DNA of 22,363 nucleotides from Limosilactobacillus antri DSM 16041 (lineage in GTDB: Bacteria > Bacillota > Bacilli > Lactobacillales > Lactobacillaceae). The DNA lies in the NCBI RefSeq assembly GCF_000160835.1, contig NZ_GG700733.1, positions 37,036 to 59,398 of the forward strand. The letters are read 5' to 3'. Below the pieces are notes generated by a model that saw only the letters and a list, made by a program, of their open reading frames with translations, was not told the DNA's origin and ran no database searches. Positions within the stretch are counted from its first letter, which is position 1, and each line of letters begins with the position of its first letter. Positions 7,522 to 16,953 of this stretch are shown in pieces. A program made the position numbers and the translations under genes.

Positions 7522-8163
7522 TCAATCCTGATGCTGAGCGCTCCACGCCGCTGGGTCCTGCCGCCAGTCTTGGAGGGATTGCAGGTGGTCAGCGCTGATT
7601 AACCCGTCCTCTTTTGCAACGTTGATCAGGGTCGGGTAGTCCGTAACCGCATAGTAGTCAAGACCGGCCGCCGCAAAGTTCTGGTCCGCCGCGGGCAGCT
7701 GATAGCTAAAGACGGCAACCACGCCCACGACTTCACCGCCCGCCTGCTGGACTGCCCGCACCGCGTTGAGGACGCTGCCACCGGTCGAGATCAGGTCATC
7801 AATCACGACCACCTTTTGGCCAGCGGTCAGCACACCCTCAATTTGCTTGCCCCGGCCATGGTCCTTCGGCTTAGAACGAACGTAAACCAGCGGCTTGCTT
7901 AGCTCCTCCGCCACCCAGGCAGCATGGGGGATCCCGGCCGTCGCCGTCCCCGCTACTACGTCCGCATCCGCAAAGTGCTCCTTAATCAAGGCGGTCATCC
8001 CCTGGTAAATCGCCTGGCGAACCGCCGGGTAGGAAATGGTCAGCCGGTTGTCCGTGTAAATCGGCGAATGCAGTCCGCTGGCCCAGGTATAGGGCTGGGC
8101 TGGGCTGAGCGTCACCGCATGAATTTCCAGCAGGTCCTTCGCAACTGTTTCTGAATAGGTCAT
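7522..8163 (-). CDS. pyrE: orotate phosphoribosyltransferase
   Basis: Converts orotate and PRPP to orotidine-5'-monophosphate, the fifth step of UMP synthesis. The 213-residue length is normal. The PRPP-binding motif of type I phosphoribosyltransferases is present as VVVIDDLISTGGS (118-130); the YVRSKPKDHGRGKQIEG segment (94-110) is the catalytic-loop region with its conserved lysines, and SGLHSPIYTDNR (29-40) is the orotate-site region. The ATG follows GGGGAGG, 2 bases after the pyrF stop, so it is translationally close to pyrF and is the last gene of pyrD-pyrF-pyrE. It falls under the PyrR attenuator upstream of pyrD. Confidence 0.97.
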   Translation of the reverse strand: MTYSETVAKDLLEIHAVTLSPAQPYTWASGLHSPIYTDNRLTISYPAVRQAIYQGMTALIKEHFADADVVAGTATAGIPHAAWVAEELSKPLVYVRSKPKDHGRGKQIEGVLTAGQKVVVIDDLISTGGSVLNAVRAVQQAGGEVVGVVAVFSYQLPAADQNFAAAGLDYYAVTDYPTLINVAKEDGLISADHLQSLQDWRQDPAAWSAQHQD

Positions 8164-8165
8164 GG

Positions 8166-9814
<1,649 letters not shown>

Positions 9815-9847
9815 CTAAAGTGCTCCTTTCGTTCGATAACAAAAAAA

Positions 9848-9885
9848 CAGCGCGCCACCTAATCTTCCTGATTAAGCGCTCGCTG
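9848..9885 (-). terminator. second terminator in the pyr leader, just before pyrD
   Basis: The arms 9870-9885 and 9848-9864 pair along their whole length with one bulge, one mismatch and one G-U, around a 5-base loop. An unbroken run of seven T follows on the minus strand (9841-9847), 15 bases before the pyrD ribosome binding site. It is GC-rich and looks efficient, so pyrD expression must read through it. Confidence 0.8.
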
Positions 9886-9925
9886 TGCTTTCGTCTTTCT
9901 CGTATGCCAAACACCGGACCGTTTT

Positions 9926-9940
9926 GCTCTCACAGGAGTC
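9926..9940 (-). promoter_or_regulatory. weak second PyrR-loop-like element
   Basis: The minus strand reads GACTCCTGTGAGAGC. It keeps the UCCNGNGAG core of the PyrR-binding loop but mismatches at two flanking positions and pairs less well. Position ahead of the second terminator suggests a second, possibly degenerate, attenuator. I could not find a convincing antiterminator pairing. Confidence 0.3.
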
Positions 9941-9995
9941 AATTAAATGGTTTCGTATTCAACAAAATACCTTTGATCACATTGATGGTTTCCAC
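9939..9995 (-). other. possible 18-codon leader ORF
   Basis: A GTG at 9995, preceded by AGGCGGG, opens a reading frame of 18 codons (METINVIKGILLNTKPFN) ending TGA at 9939-9941, inside the PyrR-like element. It could be a leader peptide or the remnant of a deleted gene start. Such short frames arise often by chance. Confidence 0.15.
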
Positions 9996-10046
9996 CCCGC
10001 CTGCTCAATCCACTGCTGACGGCTGGAGAAATTCTGCAAAAATAAT

Positions 10047-10075
10047 GGCCGTCTTAGCAGTGGACTAAGAAGGCC
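10047..10075 (-). terminator. PyrR-controlled attenuation terminator
   Basis: GGCC-x-TCTTAG pairs with CTAAGA-x-GGCC across a 7-base loop (one mismatch), followed on the minus strand by ATTATTTTT. Its 5' arm CCTTCTTAG (10065-10073) is perfectly complementary to CTAAGAAGG (10100-10108) just after the PyrR loop. That pairing is the antiterminator, which PyrR binding would prevent. Confidence 0.85.
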
Positions 10076-10106
10076 GTTTTTGGTAACGCACAATTAAATC
10101 CTTCTT

Positions 10107-10120
10107 AGCCTCACGGGACT
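10107..10120 (-). promoter_or_regulatory. PyrR-binding loop of the pyr attenuator
   Basis: The minus strand reads AGTCCCGTGAGGCT, a full match to the known PyrR anti-antiterminator consensus ARUCCNGNGAGGYU. Flanking CCTT and AAGG extend the stem. It begins about 20 bases after the predicted transcription start. By established Bacillus/Lactobacillus mechanism, UMP-bound PyrR stabilises this loop and lets the terminator at 10047-10075 form. Confidence 0.9.
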
Positions 10121-10147
10121 AGTTTAAAGGTAAATTTGTTAGTATTG

Positions 10148-10176
10148 ATAATAGTCACTCCGGCGGAAAAAGTCAA
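10148..10176 (-). promoter_or_regulatory. promoter of pyrD-pyrF-pyrE
   Basis: TTGACT (10171-10176) and TATTAT (10148-10153) on the minus strand are spaced exactly 17 bases apart and each is 5 of 6 to consensus. The -35 box lies in the loop of the inverted repeat 10160-10192, directly behind azlD. The resulting leader is about 325 bases. Confidence 0.8.
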
Positions 10177-10192
10177 CTCCCTTTTCCACCGG
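10160..10192 (-). terminator. hairpin after azlD, overlapping the pyr promoter
   Basis: Eleven-base arms (10160-10170 and 10182-10192; CCGG, wobble, GGAAAA) enclose an 11-base loop. No T-run follows on the minus strand, so termination would be weak or factor-dependent. It starts 8 bases past the azlD stop. Confidence 0.45.
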
Positions 10193-10199
10193 TAGCTGG

Positions 10200-10580
10200 T
10201 TAAACCACCAGGCTTAGTAGCCACACCCCGACGAGACCGGCAATCACGGACATCGACATCGACCGGGTGAAGTAAGCCACGACCATCACAATCACCGCGG
10301 CCAGGATCTGCTCAACGTGGCCGAACGGGACGAAGCGGTAGCCCGCCGTCGTGATAAAAATATTCTTCACGACCAGGGCCGTAAACAGGCTGACGGGCAC
10401 GTACTTCATCCACTCATTAAACCATTCTGGAATATGCCGGGTTGAGAAGAACAATACCGGGAAATAGCGGGGAATGAAGGCCGCAAACGCCGCAAAAATG
10501 ATAACCACCAGGTGATATAAAATTTTATTTTGACCGGTATGTGCAACTAATACCGGCAGATTACTAAATAGCTGTTCCAT
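10200..10580 (-). CDS. azlD: AzlD family branched-chain amino acid exporter small subunit
   Basis: A 126-residue very hydrophobic protein with about four membrane segments and the AzlD (PF05437) pattern: FAAFIPRYFPVLFF near residue 36 and WMKYVPVSLFTALVVKNIF near 57. AzlD works with AzlC in the membrane to export branched-chain amino acids or their analogues such as 4-azaleucine. It starts 12 bases after the azlC stop, so the two form an operon. The ribosome binding site is weak (GGGGACAGAGG close to the ATG), which suggests coupling to azlC translation. Confidence 0.92.
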   Translation of the reverse strand: MEQLFSNLPVLVAHTGQNKILYHLVVIIFAAFAAFIPRYFPVLFFSTRHIPEWFNEWMKYVPVSLFTALVVKNIFITTAGYRFVPFGHVEQILAAVIVMVVAYFTRSMSMSVIAGLVGVWLLSLVV

Positions 10581-10592
10581 CCTCTGTCCCCA

Positions 10593-11444
10593 CTACTTAT
10601 TCTGTGACTGCTCTTGGTCCTCAAGCTGCTTCTTGACCGCGGCCAATTGCTGGCGTTCCTGCTGGTCTTCCACCGTCGTGCGGGTAATTTTCGGTCGGAA
10701 GAGCTTGGTTAAGAACCAGTTGCTTTCCGGGTGCTTGCTGCGCCGCCGGACGGTATTTTCAATTAGGAAGCCGATAAAGGAGGCAATCAGGGTGGCAATA
10801 ATCACCCCAATAATGCTCTTGGTCAGCACCATGAACACTACTGCCAAAATCGCCGAGAGGATACTGATCACCAGGGTGAGGTGGCTTTGGACCTGCATGA
10901 CGATCATGTACAAGAACAGGGCCGTCAGCGCAAAGTCAACCACTTCCAGGTTAATTGAAATTGCACTGCCGATCAGGCCCCCAACCATGTTGGCGACCGA
11001 CCACGAAATTAACGAGTAGTGTTCGACCATCAGGGCATCCTTTGGGGTCCATTTTTTATCCGTCGCAAACTTGAGGTAGTTGATCGCGTAGTTTTCATCG
11101 TTCATGGAAACGGCGAACAGCCAGATAAAGTGCTGCGACTCACTCTTAATGTACTTGGATAAACTCGACCCGAGCAACGCGTACCGGAGCTCCAAGAAAA
11201 AGAGCGTTAAGAAGATTGACGAGAGGGGCGCGTTAATGGTCAAGAGGGACGCCAAGATAAACTGGGCACCCCCTGAAAAGACAACGATTGACACGATCAG
11301 GATCATAATAAAATTGAATCCCGCTGCGTGCAATAAAATCCCACAAGCTAACCCAATTGGAATATAGCTCAAGCACAGCGGCATCGAAACCCCGAGGACT
11401 TCGAGCCAGCGTGCTTTTCCCGGATTTATTTGTGCTTTTACCAC
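10593..11444 (-). CDS. azlC: AzlC family branched-chain amino acid exporter large subunit
   Basis: Membrane permease subunit of the LIV-E family (PF03591). Family features include MPLCLSYIPIGLACGILLHAAG near the N-terminus, GGAQFILASLL and ELRYALLGSSLSKY. About seven or eight membrane segments run to residue 240. The apparent start TTG at 11468 precedes GGAGGAAATTCT, a good Shine-Dalgarno for the GTG at 11444; that start gives 283 residues and is preferred. The protein is longer than the usual 230-250 because of a charged C-terminal tail of about 55 residues, rich in Lys, Arg, Glu and Gln and possibly coiled coil. Followed by azlD 12 bases downstream. No clear promoter was seen in the 130 bases upstream. 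Confidence 0.93.
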   Translation of the reverse strand: MVKAQINPGKARWLEVLGVSMPLCLSYIPIGLACGILLHAAGFNFIMILIVSIVVFSGGAQFILASLLTINAPLSSIFLTLFFLELRYALLGSSLSKYIKSESQHFIWLFAVSMNDENYAINYLKFATDKKWTPKDALMVEHYSLISWSVANMVGGLIGSAISINLEVVDFALTALFLYMIVMQVQSHLTLVISILSAILAVVFMVLTKSIIGVIIATLIASFIGFLIENTVRRRSKHPESNWFLTKLFRPKITRTTVEDQQERQQLAAVKKQLEDQEQSQNK

Positions 11445-11539
11445 AGAATTTCCTCCAATGTTTGTCAACTTATTTAATAATTAAGACGACACAATGCTTC
11501 TCTAGTCTACCATACAATAAATTGCTTGAGTATATAAAG

Positions 11540-11569
11540 AGCAGAAAATTTCCCGGGAAATTTTCTGCT
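11540..11569 (-). terminator. perfect palindrome after the histidine kinase gene
   Basis: A 30-base perfect palindrome (arms AGCAGAAAATTTCCC and its complement) lies 8 bases past the kinase stop. T-rich CTCTTTATATAC follows on the minus strand. It probably ends the two-component transcript before azlC. Confidence 0.65.
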
Positions 11570-11577
11570 TTGCCTGC

Positions 11578-12705
11578 TTATTTAGCCTGTTTTAAGGGCA
11601 GGGTGACCACAAAGGCCGTTTCGTTTTCATCCGAGGTTACCGTTACCGTCCCGTGGTGCAAATCGACAATGCTCTTGACGATCGCCAGCCCTAAGCCGGT
11701 GCCGCCGGTAGCCCGGGAACGGGAAGCTTCCGCCCGGTAAAAACGTTCAAAGAGGTGGTCGAGGGACTGGGCCGGGATCGGGGTCCCATCGTTGGCCACC
11801 GTGACCTCCACCTGGTCTGCCCGCTGCCGGGCATCGACCCGGATGTAGCTTGCGCCGTTGCCGTACTTAAACGCATTCGCCACCAGGTTATTGAAGACCC
11901 GGCCCAGCTTTTCGGGATCGGCCTCAATCATCAGCGGGTTCGGGACCACCTTGGAGGAAATCTCAATCCCCCGGTGCTGGGCCTCCAGTTCAAAGCTCGC
12001 CGTCAGCTGCTCCAACAGCTGGTTGAGGTCAATCCGCATGATGTTGACCGGAGCCCCGTGCTGCTGCACCTTGGTATATTCAAAGAGGTCTTCCACCAGG
12101 TTTTTCATCTGCTTGGCCTTCTCGTAAGCCGTGTGGGTGTACTTGAGGATGTCCTCCTCGCTCTGGTACTGCTTGTCCTCAATCAAGCCCAGGTAGCCGA
12201 TAATGCTGGTCAGCGGGGTCCGGAGGTCGTGGCTGACGTTGGTAATCAGCTCATCCTTGGACTTTTCGATCTTGCGTTCATCATCCATTGACTTGACCGC
12301 GCTGTCCACCAAGGCGTTCACGCTGCTAATCACGTGCTGCTCACTTCCCTTGAGCCGGAAGGGAATCCGGTGGTCAAGGTGGCCCTGGGCGATGTAGTGC
12401 AGTTCGCCGATAATATGGTTCATCTGGTAAAGGTGGTAGCGCCGCCGCAGCCGCCACCAGACTACCCAAGCGTCGATGATCACAAAGAGAACAATGATAA
12501 TCCGCTGGTAGCTCCAAATCTGGGTTTGGAAGGGCCCCAGCCGCAGGGACTGCTTAATCATAAAGATCCCGCTGGTGACCCCGGGGTTGCCCTGAATCAC
12601 GTCCTGGATAATCATGATAATCGCCATGTTTAGCAAGACCAGGAGGATTACGGTGACCACTCCCTCCAGGATCAAAGAACTTTTTTCACGTCCAGTTAAC
12701 TTCAC
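11578..12705 (-). CDS. sensor histidine kinase (VanS/EnvZ-like)
   Basis: Membrane sensor that autophosphorylates on His159 and passes phosphate to the response regulator encoded just upstream. Layout: TM1 about 10-34, a short outside loop of about 30 residues, TM2 about 66-85, HAMP linker about 87-140, HisKA with the H-box NVSHDLRTPLTSIIGYL (156-172), then the ATPase domain with N-box NNLVANAFKYG, G1 VANDGTPIP, F-box LFERFYRAE and G2 GGTGLGLAIVKS. All catalytic motifs are intact. With such a short sensor loop the stimulus may be sensed in the membrane. The GTG start follows GGAGGG, 23 bases after the regulator stop. The VanS-like class often watches cell-wall state, which fits the neighbouring LCP gene, but the signal is unknown. 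Confidence 0.95.
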   Translation of the reverse strand: MKLTGREKSSLILEGVVTVILLVLLNMAIIMIIQDVIQGNPGVTSGIFMIKQSLRLGPFQTQIWSYQRIIIVLFVIIDAWVVWWRLRRRYHLYQMNHIIGELHYIAQGHLDHRIPFRLKGSEQHVISSVNALVDSAVKSMDDERKIEKSKDELITNVSHDLRTPLTSIIGYLGLIEDKQYQSEEDILKYTHTAYEKAKQMKNLVEDLFEYTKVQQHGAPVNIMRIDLNQLLEQLTASFELEAQHRGIEISSKVVPNPLMIEADPEKLGRVFNNLVANAFKYGNGASYIRVDARQRADQVEVTVANDGTPIPAQSLDHLFERFYRAEASRSRATGGTGLGLAIVKSIVDLHHGTVTVTSDENETAFVVTLPLKQAK

Positions 12706-12728
12706 ACTTTTCCCTCCGGCAGCCGCAG

Positions 12729-13418
12729 CTAGTGGCTTTCAACCTTGTAACCGACGCCCCAAACGGTTTGAATTACCTTTTCGCCGTTAGTAGCCTCTTC
12801 AATCTTGTCCCGCAGGTGGCTGACGTGAACCATCACCGTCTTCGCGGAAACGACGCTCTCCTGCTGCCAAACCCGCTCAAAAATATCATCCGCCGAGAAA
12901 ACCCGGTTGGGGTGGCTGGCCAGCAGGTACAGGATCCCGAATTCCAGGGCCGTCAGCTGGATAACGTCGCCCTTAATCGTCTTGACCTCATGGGAGTCCT
13001 TATTGATAATCAGTGGGCCGACGTTGAGGACATCGGGCTGGTCATTGGTAACCTCCCCCTGGGTCCGCCGCAGCAGGGACTTGACCCGGGCCATTACTTC
13101 TAATGGGTTGAAAGGTTTCGTGACGTAGTCATCCGCCCCAGAAATCAGGCCCTGAATCTTGTCCATGTCCGCCGTCTTCGCGGAAAGCACCAGGATCGGA
13201 ATATCCGAATCCTTGCGAATCTGCTTGATGACCTCCATCCCATCCATTTCGGGCATCATCAGGTCCAAAATCACCAGGTTAATGTCCGGGTTGGTGTTGA
13301 GCTTGGTCAACGCCTCCTTGCCGTCATATGCCGATAACGGCTCGTAGCCCTCGTTGCGAATGTAAATCTCAAGCAGTTGAACAATTTCCTTATCGTCATC
13401 AACGACTAGAATTTTCAT
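12729..13418 (-). CDS. OmpR/PhoB-family response regulator (VanR-like)
   Basis: DNA-binding partner of the adjacent kinase. From the start chosen (MKILVVDDD, 229 residues) it has a receiver domain with the acidic pocket DDD near residue 8, phosphoacceptor Asp52 in LVILDLMMPEMDG, VLSA near 78 and Lys101 in YVTKPFNPLE. A winged-helix effector domain follows, with LTALEFGILYLLASHPNRVF and the C-terminal VWGVGYKVE hairpin. The open frame extends to 13451, but AAGGAG sits 9 bases before the ATG at 13418, and the extra residues (SKCEKKEWRY) are not family-like. First gene of the regulator-kinase operon; its targets cannot be read from this window. Confidence 0.96.
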   Translation of the reverse strand: MKILVVDDDKEIVQLLEIYIRNEGYEPLSAYDGKEALTKLNTNPDINLVILDLMMPEMDGMEVIKQIRKDSDIPILVLSAKTADMDKIQGLISGADDYVTKPFNPLEVMARVKSLLRRTQGEVTNDQPDVLNVGPLIINKDSHEVKTIKGDVIQLTALEFGILYLLASHPNRVFSADDIFERVWQQESVVSAKTVMVHVSHLRDKIEEATNGEKVIQTVWGVGYKVESH

Positions 13419-13458
13419 ATATCGCCACTCCTTCTTTTCACACTTACTCACATTATTT

Positions 13459-13487
13459 ATTATAGCGAACCAGCTGGGGATTGACGA
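13459..13487 (-). promoter_or_regulatory. promoter of the two-component operon
   Basis: A perfect TATAAT (13459-13464) on the minus strand has TCGTCA (13482-13487, 4 of 6) 17 bases upstream. It is about 40 bases before the regulator start and within 60 bases of the LCP gene stop. Confidence 0.55.
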
Positions 13488-13528
13488 TTAATTCCCGCCA
13501 GCTTAATGAAAAGTTTAAGGCCCGCCGC

Positions 13529-14536
13529 TTAGTTTTCCGCGTCGAGGTTCGCCGGGTCCAGGCCGAGGCTCTTGCGCAGCAGGTTGGAAATCCGCTGCTG
13601 CTCATCCTGGGGCACGACTTCAAAGGCCTGCCCGTCGCTGCTTTCCCCTTCCCCCTGGGCGTGATCCTGACTCACGTTCTTCGTCGCCTTCCGGTAGTGC
13701 CGGGCCAGCTGGAGCATATCGTCAAAGGTCAAGTCGGTCTTAGAGTTGTGCGAAATCGACTTGAGAAAGGCCCGGTTGAGAACTGTCTTGTTGGACACGG
13801 ACTTCTTCAGGAGGGCTTCAATAATCAGCTTCTGCCGTTGCTGGCGGCCGTAATCACCCTGAGGATCATCATAGCGCATCCGGCTGAACTTCAGGGCCGT
13901 GGTGCCGTTTAGGTGGTAGCTTTCTCCTTTTTCAAAGTGACTCCCCTCATAGTCGAAGGTCAGCGGCGAGGTCACGGTAACCCCGCCGACCTGGTTAATC
14001 GCCTGCTTGAGGCCGCCCATGTTAACCAGGACGTAGTAGTCAATTGGAATATTGAAGTGCTTTTGAATGACGTTAATGGTCTCCTTGACCCCACCGAAGG
14101 TATAGGCCGCGTTAATCTTGGCCGGCGAATCTTCCGGATAGCCCGGCAGGTTAACCTTCATATCCCGGGGAATGCTGACGATCTTGGTCTGCTGGGTCTG
14201 CGGGTTAATCGTCATAATCATCACCGTGTCAGTCCGCCCCTTGTACGACCGGCCAAGCGCTCCCGTGTCGGTCCCCAGGAGCAGGATTGACACCGGCCGG
14301 CGTTGGTCTAGCACCTTCTGGGCATCCCGCTGGCGGGTCGCCCCCGACGAATTAAACATCTGGTTGGTCGTTACCTTGACATTGTGCCAAGCCAAGAAGG
14401 CGTAAATCCCGGCAAGTACCGCTAGCAGCAGGACCAGCCAGCCGAAGATTTTCCAGCCACGGTGGCGGTGGGGCCGTTCCGCTTGCTGGCGGTAGTCGCT
14501 ACGGCGTTCAAACTGCTCCTCATCATGGTTATTCAT
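13529..14536 (-). CDS. LytR-CpsA-Psr family cell-wall polymer ligase
   Basis: LCP enzymes transfer undecaprenyl-phosphate-linked polymers such as teichoic acids or capsular polysaccharide to peptidoglycan, outside the membrane. The 335-residue protein has a basic cytoplasmic N-terminus, one membrane segment at about 29-50 (IFGWLVLLLAVLAGIYAFLA), then the LCP domain with SILLLGTDTG, GRTDTVMIMTINP, IVSIPRDMKVNLPG, KINAAYTFGG, INQVGGVTV and LKFSRMRYDDPQGDYGRQQRQ; the conserved Arg and Asp residues of the active site are present. The tail is polar. GGGGGAT precedes the ATG. It appears monocistronic but sits upstream of the two-component operon in the same direction. Which polymer it handles is not evident. 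Confidence 0.95.
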   Translation of the reverse strand: MNNHDEEQFERRSDYRQQAERPHRHRGWKIFGWLVLLLAVLAGIYAFLAWHNVKVTTNQMFNSSGATRQRDAQKVLDQRRPVSILLLGTDTGALGRSYKGRTDTVMIMTINPQTQQTKIVSIPRDMKVNLPGYPEDSPAKINAAYTFGGVKETINVIQKHFNIPIDYYVLVNMGGLKQAINQVGGVTVTSPLTFDYEGSHFEKGESYHLNGTTALKFSRMRYDDPQGDYGRQQRQKLIIEALLKKSVSNKTVLNRAFLKSISHNSKTDLTFDDMLQLARHYRKATKNVSQDHAQGEGESSDGQAFEVVPQDEQQRISNLLRKSLGLDPANLDAEN

Positions 14537-14570
14537 GTTTACAATCCCCCATCATTAAATCTCACTACTG

Positions 14571-14601
14571 ATTGTACCAGTTTCCCGCCCCGATAAAGCA
14601 A
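14571..14601 (-). promoter_or_regulatory. candidate promoter of the LCP gene
   Basis: TACAAT (14571-14576) on the minus strand is preceded at 19 bases by TTGCTT (14596-14601). The -10 is good; the spacing is long. Confidence 0.4.
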
Positions 14602-14613
14602 AGAGCGTAAGAA

Positions 14614-14655
14614 AAACCGGCAAAAGTTAGCTGAAAAGCCACTTTTTGCCGGTTT
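14614..14655 (-). terminator. guaB terminator
   Basis: The arms AAACCGGCAAAAG and CTTTTTGCCGGTTT (one bulged T) enclose a 15-base loop, 27 bases after the guaB stop. On the minus strand TTTTTC follows the stem. The arm is identical over 15 bases to the hairpin at 2553. Confidence 0.8.
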
Positions 14656-14682
14656 AATTTTAATCAAAATTCTTGCTCAGAC

Positions 14683-15828
<1,146 letters not shown>

Positions 15829-15859
15829 TCATCCACACTCCTTAATTTTGGTTAGGTCA

Positions 15860-15888
15860 ATGCTACTAGTAATTGGGCACAAAATCAA
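15860..15888 (-). promoter_or_regulatory. promoter of guaB
   Basis: TTGATT (15883-15888) and TAGCAT (15860-15865) on the minus strand are spaced 17 bases apart, 35-65 bases before the guaB ATG. I saw no riboswitch-like structure in the short leader. Confidence 0.5.
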
Positions 15889-15895
15889 GAAAAAG

Positions 15896-16846
15896 TTAAG
15901 ATTCGGGCGAAAAAGTCAGCAAATCGTTCGCACTTTCCTGGTCAATTACCAGGGTGTTGGCATAACCGGCGATCAGAACCCCGTTGATTGCCGGCACCTT
16001 GGCAACGTTGGCCGCAACCAGGATGCTGTGTTTCTTCTTCCTTAGCTCCGGCAGGTCGATGCCAATAGTCCGGCGGTTGATGTCCTGGTTGACCACCCGC
16101 CCCTGACTGTCGATAAAGCGGGAAAAAATATCGCCGACCGCCGCCTTTTGGAGGTCCTGCTGCTCCTGTTCTTTGAAGTAACCCAGGCGAAAGAGCAGGG
16201 CAGAGTCCCGAACGGTGCCAACGGTGAACATGGCGATGTCCGCTTCCCGCCCGAGTTTAAGGATGTACTTGATGTGGGTATCATTGGCAACCAGCTCCTT
16301 GGTCTGGGCATGGTCGAAGATGACCGGAACCGGCAGGTACTGCGGCGGGGTGCTGAAGGCACTGGCAAAGGTGTTGACCGTTTCAAAGGCGTAGTTCCGG
16401 GTTTCGGTGTTCGCCATGCTCCCCTTCATTTGGACGACCTTAACCCCTGAAACGTCCTTGGGCGCGATGTGCAGGGCCACCTGATAGACGGTCCGGCCCC
16501 AGCCCAGCCCGATAATGTCGTTATCCTGGACGATGTCCTCCAGGTAGCGGGCCCCGGCCACGCCGACTTCTTCCAGCGGGTCCTTTTTCCCCGGAACGAT
16601 AATTACCCTTTTCAGCGCGGCGTACTTGGCCAGCAGTTCGGACTCCAGCTGCTGGAGGGGGGCCAGCGGGTTATTGATTTTAACGGTTACCAGGCCCTGG
16701 TCGCGGCCGAATTGGAGTAGCCGGGAAACCGTTGCCCGGGAAATATTCAGTTCCGTTGCAATGTCCTGCTGGTTATACCCGTCCCGGTAGTATAGGGTCG
16801 CGACCTTCAGCGCCTGACTTATTTTTTTCGTATCATCATTAACCAT
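15896..16846 (-). CDS. deoR: DeoR-type transcriptional regulator, SorC family
   Basis: Probable repressor of the deo genes that precede it. The 316-residue protein has an N-terminal helix-turn-helix (about 24-46, NQQDIATELNISRATVSRLLQ) and a SorC/CggR-type sugar-phosphate-binding domain (about 60-310) with IGLGWGRTVYQVA, the phosphate-site-like VQMKGSM, FTVGTV and LVIDQESANDLL. This is the B. subtilis DeoR architecture, which responds to deoxyribose-5-phosphate; it is not the E. coli DeoR family. The ATG follows GGAGGA at 6 bases. It lies 108 bases after deoD, with an extended -10 at 16945-16953 and a hairpin-rich leader in between. The link to the deo palindrome at 20985 is inferred from context. 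Confidence 0.88.
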   Translation of the reverse strand: MVNDDTKKISQALKVATLYYRDGYNQQDIATELNISRATVSRLLQFGRDQGLVTVKINNPLAPLQQLESELLAKYAALKRVIIVPGKKDPLEEVGVAGARYLEDIVQDNDIIGLGWGRTVYQVALHIAPKDVSGVKVVQMKGSMANTETRNYAFETVNTFASAFSTPPQYLPVPVIFDHAQTKELVANDTHIKYILKLGREADIAMFTVGTVRDSALLFRLGYFKEQEQQDLQKAAVGDIFSRFIDSQGRVVNQDINRRTIGIDLPELRKKKHSILVAANVAKVPAINGVLIAGYANTLVIDQESANDLLTFSPES

Positions 16847-16847
16847 C

Positions 16848-16863
16848 GTTGATCCTCCTCAAC
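16848..16863 (-). promoter_or_regulatory. hairpin presenting the deoR ribosome binding site
   Basis: On the minus strand GTTGA and TCAAC pair around a loop GGAGGA that is the Shine-Dalgarno of deoR. The same GGAGG can instead pair with CCTCC at 16869-16873, which would hide it. Confidence 0.45.
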
Positions 16864-16908
16864 AAAAAGGAGGGTCCGTTACAGAATCCTTCTGAAACAA
16901 GCCCTCTC
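16864..16908 (-). terminator. terminator-like structure between deoD and deoR
   Basis: On the minus strand GAGGG (16902-16906) pairs with CCCTC (16870-16874), enclosing an inner CAGAA-gga-TTCTG hairpin, then TTTTT (16864-16868). It can act as a partial terminator of the deo operon. The outer stem is short, so strength is uncertain. Confidence 0.45.
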
Positions 16909-16944
16909 GATCATCACTGGCTGGCCAGCATTAAGTTCTGGCTT

Positions 16945-16953
16945 ATTATACCA
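16945..16953 (-). promoter_or_regulatory. extended -10 promoter candidate for deoR
   Basis: TGG plus TATAAT on the minus strand directly follows the deoD stop codon. No good -35 exists inside the deoD end. Confidence 0.45.

Noticed and set aside
9848..9890. GGTGGCGCGC in the second pyr terminator recalls a T-box (AGGGTGGNACCGCG).
   Set aside because: It forms the 3' arm of the hairpin directly before the T-run. In a T-box leader the motif precedes the terminator's 3' arm, and no Stem I or AGTA features were found.
11462..11467. TTGACA just before azlC as a -35 box.
   Set aside because: A matching -10 would fall on the ribosome binding site and start codon, leaving no leader.
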